NCBI GenBank assembly: GCA_002010075.1
Contig: MTMG01000014.1
Coordinates: 1 to 50,301, forward strand
Direction of reading: 5' to 3'
DNA from: Methanomicrobia archaeon JdFR-19
GTDB taxonomy: Archaea > Halobacteriota > Methanosarcinia > DSM-18856 > Methermicoccaceae
DNA length: 50,301 nt
Part shown: positions 47,288 through 50,301 of the stretch, in pieces
How positions within the stretch are numbered: the stretch's first letter is position 1
How the letters are laid out: every line of letters begins with the position of its first letter
Program-made: the position numbers and the translations under genes
The notes under the pieces: generated by a model
Told to the model about the DNA's origin: nothing
Databases searched by the model: none
Seen by the model: only the letters and a program-made list of their open reading frames with translations

Positions 47288-48203
47288 CACGTCCTTTTGT
47301 GGTCTCTCTGAGTTCAGAAAGTGCATTCAGAAGTTCTCTGTTGAGTCCGACGATTAGATTTGCAAGAACGCCGAAGATAACAATCTGTAGTCCGGTCAGA
47401 ACAAGCGCAACACTCAGGATTGTCATCGGTACGTGTTCTATTCCTTTGAACCATTCGAGAACAATATACACACCGAGACCGGTTCCAAGAAGTGTCAGCA
47501 CGAGACCCATAATACCAAAGTAGAATAGAGGATTGTGTCCGAGGGCAAGTTTATATATTGTGAGGCCAATTTTGAGACCATCCACAAATGGATTTAATTT
47601 TGTTTTTGACATCTCTCGTGGGTAGTATCTAACTGGCACAGCACCTATCTTCTGCCCCTTCTTTATACTTTCAACAGACATTTCAGCCTCTATTTCAAAT
47701 CCCTCTTTTCCGAGTTGAAGAGCTTTTATAGATGATGTTTTGAATGCCCTGTATCCAGACAAAACATCGTATAGATATTTTCCATAAATCATGGAGAACA
47801 GTCTGTTCAAAATCAGATTCCCAAAGAAGTTCAGTCGAGTGAATGCCTTTTTATCGAAGAGAACAAGCCTGTTTCCAATCACATGGTCATAACCTTCTTC
47901 AAGTAGTCTCAACAGTTTCGAGATGTCCTTTGCATCGTATGTACCATCTCCATCGACCATAACAACATATGGCGTATCCACCATTGACAGCCCATAGATT
48001 ATGGCATCTCCTTTTCCAGAGGCAGGTTGCTCTACAACCCTTGCTCCGGCACTTCTGGCCTTTTCCACTGTTTTGTCCGTACTGTGCCCATCTACTACCA
48101 GTATGTTATTGAACCCCAGTTCCCTGTAGCTCTTCACAACCTTCCCTATGCTTGCTTCTTCATTCAGAGCAGGTATAAGTACACAAACATCTTCTGTCTT
48201 CAT
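47259..48203 (-). CDS. family 2 glycosyltransferase, AglJ/DPM1-like
   Basis: Transfers a sugar onto dolichyl phosphate. GT-A motifs ALNEEASIGKVV, DGHSTDKT, VMVDGDGTYDAKD (metal-binding DxD), VIGNRL, DVLSGYRAF and RYYPREMSKTKLNPFVDG. Two C-terminal transmembrane helices (YFGIMGLVLTLLGTGLGVYI; ILSVALVLTGLQIVIFGVLA). 314 aa. Such enzymes start N-glycan assembly for S-layer glycoproteins. Ends in TGA. Confidence 0.9.
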   Translation of the reverse strand: MKTEDVCVLIPALNEEASIGKVVKSYRELGFNNILVVDGHSTDKTVEKARSAGARVVEQPASGKGDAIIYGLSMVDTPYVVMVDGDGTYDAKDISKLLRLLEEGYDHVIGNRLVLFDKKAFTRLNFFGNLILNRLFSMIYGKYLYDVLSGYRAFKTSSIKALQLGKEGFEIEAEMSVESIKKGQKIGAVPVRYYPREMSKTKLNPFVDGLKIGLTIYKLALGHNPLFYFGIMGLVLTLLGTGLGVYIVLEWFKGIEHVPMTILSVALVLTGLQIVIFGVLANLIVGLNRELLNALSELRETTKGRDEDEDSGMG

Positions 48204-48224
48204 CGCATGATTACTCCCTGCTTA

Positions 48225-48488
48225 TCAGACTTCATGGCTCTCTTCTCCAACTTTTGTATCAACCACGATATAATCTTTGATAGATCTGACAAGCTTTGCC
48301 GGAATAACAACACAGCCTTCACTCCTCTCAAACATATCCACTTCTGCCCCTGGCTCTGGTTTTACAAGGAAGCATTTGAGAATGCCTGTCTCCATCTCAA
48401 CCTGAACATCCACAAGTTTTCCGATGACCGCACCATCTACAGTCATAACCTGTTTTCCGGGAAGCGTACGTCCATATACCCTTACCAT
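48225..48488 (-). CDS. PRC-barrel domain protein
   Basis: Small protein with one PRC barrel: GKQVMTVDGAVIGKLVDVQVE, then EGCVVIPAKLVRSIKDYIVV. About 87 aa from the ATG at 48488; a GTG at 48518 would add 10 residues, but a TATA-like element close upstream favours the shorter form. Archaeal PRC-barrel proteins include the cell-division factors CdpB1/CdpB2; the family is broad, so function stays open. It is 21 nt upstream of the glycosyltransferase gene. Ends in TGA. Confidence 0.8.
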   Translation of the reverse strand: MVRVYGRTLPGKQVMTVDGAVIGKLVDVQVEMETGILKCFLVKPEPGAEVDMFERSEGCVVIPAKLVRSIKDYIVVDTKVGEESHEV

Positions 48489-48686
48489 CTCAATCACTAC
48501 GGGAGAGTATCTTTTCACCCATATATTATGATAACGCTTGTCTGAACTGTGATTAACCGATTTTTTACAGTTTTCGCAGTCACCATCTTAGGGTGTTTTG
48601 TGCAAAGAGTAGGTTTCCCCCTCAGGAGGGGATGTACGATGTGTAGAGCAATTTCTCTATGCACCAGATCTGAGGTTAAAGAACAA

Positions 48687-48729
48687 GAATCACCCACCGA
48701 TACTTCAATGTATCGTTTATAGGTGGGAT
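48687..48729 (-). terminator. nested hairpin downstream of the orphan membrane protein
   Basis: Outer arms CCCACC (48692-48697) and GGTGGG (48721-48726), inner perfect stem CGATAC/GTATCG. It lies directly 3' of the minus-strand gene ending at 48734, so it may end or protect its mRNA. The remaining interval 48489-48686 shows no convincing gene; it has a further C-run/G-run hairpin near 48619-48635. Confidence 0.4.
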
Positions 48730-48733
48730 TTGA

Positions 48734-49942
48734 TTAGATGTATTCGGTTAAATTTTCAACCAAAGAATTACTCAGCAGATACAACAGATAGGAGTTCACA
48801 ATAAGGGCGATAATTGTAGATATCGAGTTTACATCAAGCTTGAATGGCAACATCTTCCTTGACGAGATTTCATTGTAAATCGATGCTAGGGCCCAGAGCT
48901 GAACGTCGTCTTCCATTTTCGTATTTGCTATTCTTTGTCTTATTTGGAACAATTCCTTTTCTTTCATTTTTTTGACAATATTATGTATTTTAAATACTGG
49001 TTTTAACGCAATATAAAGATACTTTAGCATATAAATCGTTATAACAACGAAAAACAAAGTAATCAACAACAGTGAGATGAATGTCAGTACCAATGTGGTT
49101 TTTGACACTTCTGCATAGGAAAGGTAAGTTAACGATAGAGTGAAGATATACCCCATCGACGATGAGAATATTATAACTGGGAGAACTATTGCTAACAAAG
49201 GTATTATAGAACAAACTAATAAATCTATATTCAACTTTAATTGATTATCTTCACAAATGATTTCTTTGTAACAGAATTTATAGTTAAAATCCTGACTTTC
49301 GAGATTGTTCATCACTATTTTTGGAGTATTATTAAAAACGGATATTGAGATTCCAAGAATAAATGATGAGAAAATGAGTGTAGGAATTGATGATACAAAA
49401 GTTAAATACTCATTAAAATCATAAATTACTACAGGAAACATACATACGATCAAAACTACTATAAAAATCTTGTTAAATACGTCCCTTTTAATGATTTTAT
49501 CATCTCTTTTTATCAACTTTTTGTATTTCGAGTTGTGTTTATTTAAATAATAGAACGCTAATGTCGTCACAACAATAAAATACACCACGAGGACTATGAA
49601 TATTTTGACCAGATGATCATTTAAAGACAAAAATATGGCTGAAACAACCATTATCATAATAAAAATCATATATATACAGAGGAGGTGTTGCTGATAATTT
49701 TCTATAAGACCAACAAAATTATAAAAAGCCATTTTTTTAGGAGACAAAGAGTATGATAGTATAAAGACAATAAAAACCAGTATAAGAAATTCTAATGAGT
49801 ATTTTGCTAGGACGAACTCCTTTACAGATGATAGCAATATTGCAATCGAACACAAAATCAGTATGAATTTTAATATATTCCACTCTAACTTTATTAAATT
49901 CAATAGTTTTTGACAGCTTGTGGATAATGGTTGGTTATCCAT
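48734..49942 (-). CDS. hypothetical multi-spanning membrane protein, AT-rich
   Basis: 402 aa with about eight to ten hydrophobic helices (FILILCSIAILLSS, FLILVFIVFILSYS, IFIVLVVYFIVVTTLAFYYL, LLITLFFVVITIYML, others) and a cytoplasmic helix-rich segment near the C-terminus (IVKKMKEKELFQIRQRI). I do not recognise a family. It is clearly richer in A+T than its neighbours, with many Ile, Phe, Asn and Lys codons, which suggests a recently acquired or fast-evolving gene. Ends in TAA. Confidence 0.65.
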   Translation of the reverse strand: MDNQPLSTSCQKLLNLIKLEWNILKFILILCSIAILLSSVKEFVLAKYSLEFLILVFIVFILSYSLSPKKMAFYNFVGLIENYQQHLLCIYMIFIMIMVVSAIFLSLNDHLVKIFIVLVVYFIVVTTLAFYYLNKHNSKYKKLIKRDDKIIKRDVFNKIFIVVLIVCMFPVVIYDFNEYLTFVSSIPTLIFSSFILGISISVFNNTPKIVMNNLESQDFNYKFCYKEIICEDNQLKLNIDLLVCSIIPLLAIVLPVIIFSSSMGYIFTLSLTYLSYAEVSKTTLVLTFISLLLITLFFVVITIYMLKYLYIALKPVFKIHNIVKKMKEKELFQIRQRIANTKMEDDVQLWALASIYNEISSRKMLPFKLDVNSISTIIALIVNSYLLYLLSNSLVENLTEYI

Positions 49943-50042
49943 TAGAAGGTTGTTGTTAATTTATGGATATTAAATTTACTTATGGGACATATCTTAAAAG
50001 TGATATGCAACTCATGGGCGTACATTCTAAAACGATAGTCTC

Positions 50043-50301
50043 TCACCTTCTGCATTTTCTCAATATGTAAGTAGCCACCAGAAGTCCGAGGAGAGCAAGG
50101 TGGAGTTGGAAGGCTGGAAGTTTTTGACTTACCTCCGATATCACTGATCGAGCAACATTTGAGGCAACGCCTTCTTCTATCGTGGATTCCTGTGAGGCTG
50201 GACTCTCCATCAGGGGATAAGCATCATTCCCATATGGTATATCCCCAATCCCATCCCCATCTGCATCTGTACCAGTATAGTCTGAGTAGTAGTTACCAAG
50301 G
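50043..50301 (-). CDS. NosD-like surface protein, 3' end only
   Basis: The minus-strand frame is open to the window edge. It begins GNYYSDYTGTDADGDGIGD-IPY, a segment typical of NosD/CASH beta-helix surface proteins of methanogens, then PLMESPASQ, a short linker and a C-terminal hydrophobic anchor (LALLGLLVATYIL) with basic RKCRR. Only about 85 residues are visible. Ends in TGA. The 100 bases between it and the next gene show A/T-rich sequence only. Confidence 0.75.
   Translation of the reverse strand, partial: LGNYYSDYTGTDADGDGIGDIPYGNDAYPLMESPASQESTIEEGVASNVARSVISEVSQKLPAFQLHLALLGLLVATYILRKCRR

Noticed and set aside
48515-48697. 60-codon minus-strand frame before the PRC-barrel gene
   Set aside because: No recognisable protein features and no good start; the region looks like a structured spacer.

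Overview
The window is about 50 kb of a euryarchaeal chromosome, most likely from a methanogen or methanotroph related to the Methanosarcinales. Evidence: an S-layer protein with a PGF-CTERM tail, the FwdB and FwdD subunits of formylmethanofuran dehydrogenase, an MtaA/MtbA-type corrinoid methyltransferase, archaeal ether-lipid enzymes (geranylgeranyl reductase, UbiA-type synthase), RadA, FtsZ with a CdrS-like regulator, Cdc48, GatD, TFS, aIF1A and an archaeal RNase P RNA. The exact lineage cannot be fixed from the sequence alone. Gene density is very high, many neighbours overlap by ATGA, and no gap exceeds 300 bases.

Main observation: TAG appears not to be a stop codon here. Nine conserved genes (nob1, truD, geranylgeranyl reductase, ribK, thiDN, a PAS histidine kinase, trm5, serB, an fwdD-like gene) contain eleven in-frame TAG codons with homologous protein on both sides. 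By my reading about 36 genes end in TGA and 16 in TAA, and none needs TAG as its terminator. The only TAG near a gene end (thiDN, 19789) is followed by TGA eight codons on. This is what a genome-wide reading of TAG as pyrrolysine (a 'Pyl code') would look like. The pyl genes themselves are not in the window. A standard-code annotation would split or truncate these nine genes.

Layout. 1-4516: S-layer 3' end, gatD, methyltransferase, hisF. 4559-9827 (minus): a ribosome-biogenesis and transcription operon, truD-tfs-aIF1A-rio1-dim2-gfcR-purC-nob1. 9865-21171: lipid, NAD, riboflavin, thiamine and cobamide biosynthesis, RNA 3'-cyclase, NreA, biotin carboxylase, and rnpB squeezed between thiDN and cobT. 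21311-24604: herA-ubiX, convergent with fwdB. 24641-31447: ftsZ-cdrS with an operator-like inverted repeat, histidine kinase, radA, phosphoglycolate phosphatase, trm5 and a TPR protein.

31444-38344 (minus) is a six-gene operon in which every junction is a 4-nt overlap: a membrane TPR protein, an alpha/alpha-barrel surface protein, a DUF4430 lipoprotein, EcfT, a fused double EcfA and an ECF S component. The barrel and DUF4430 proteins resemble the two domains of transcobalamin/intrinsic factor, so I propose a corrinoid-capture and ECF uptake system. 38528-48488: TIM-barrel isomerase, COG1340 coiled coil, serB, ubiA, nadA, cdc48, fwdD-like, Fap7 kinase, AhpD-like protein, eIF2B-like isomerase, AglJ-like glycosyltransferase and a PRC-barrel protein. 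The last 1.6 kb holds an AT-rich orphan membrane protein and the 3' end of a NosD-like surface protein.
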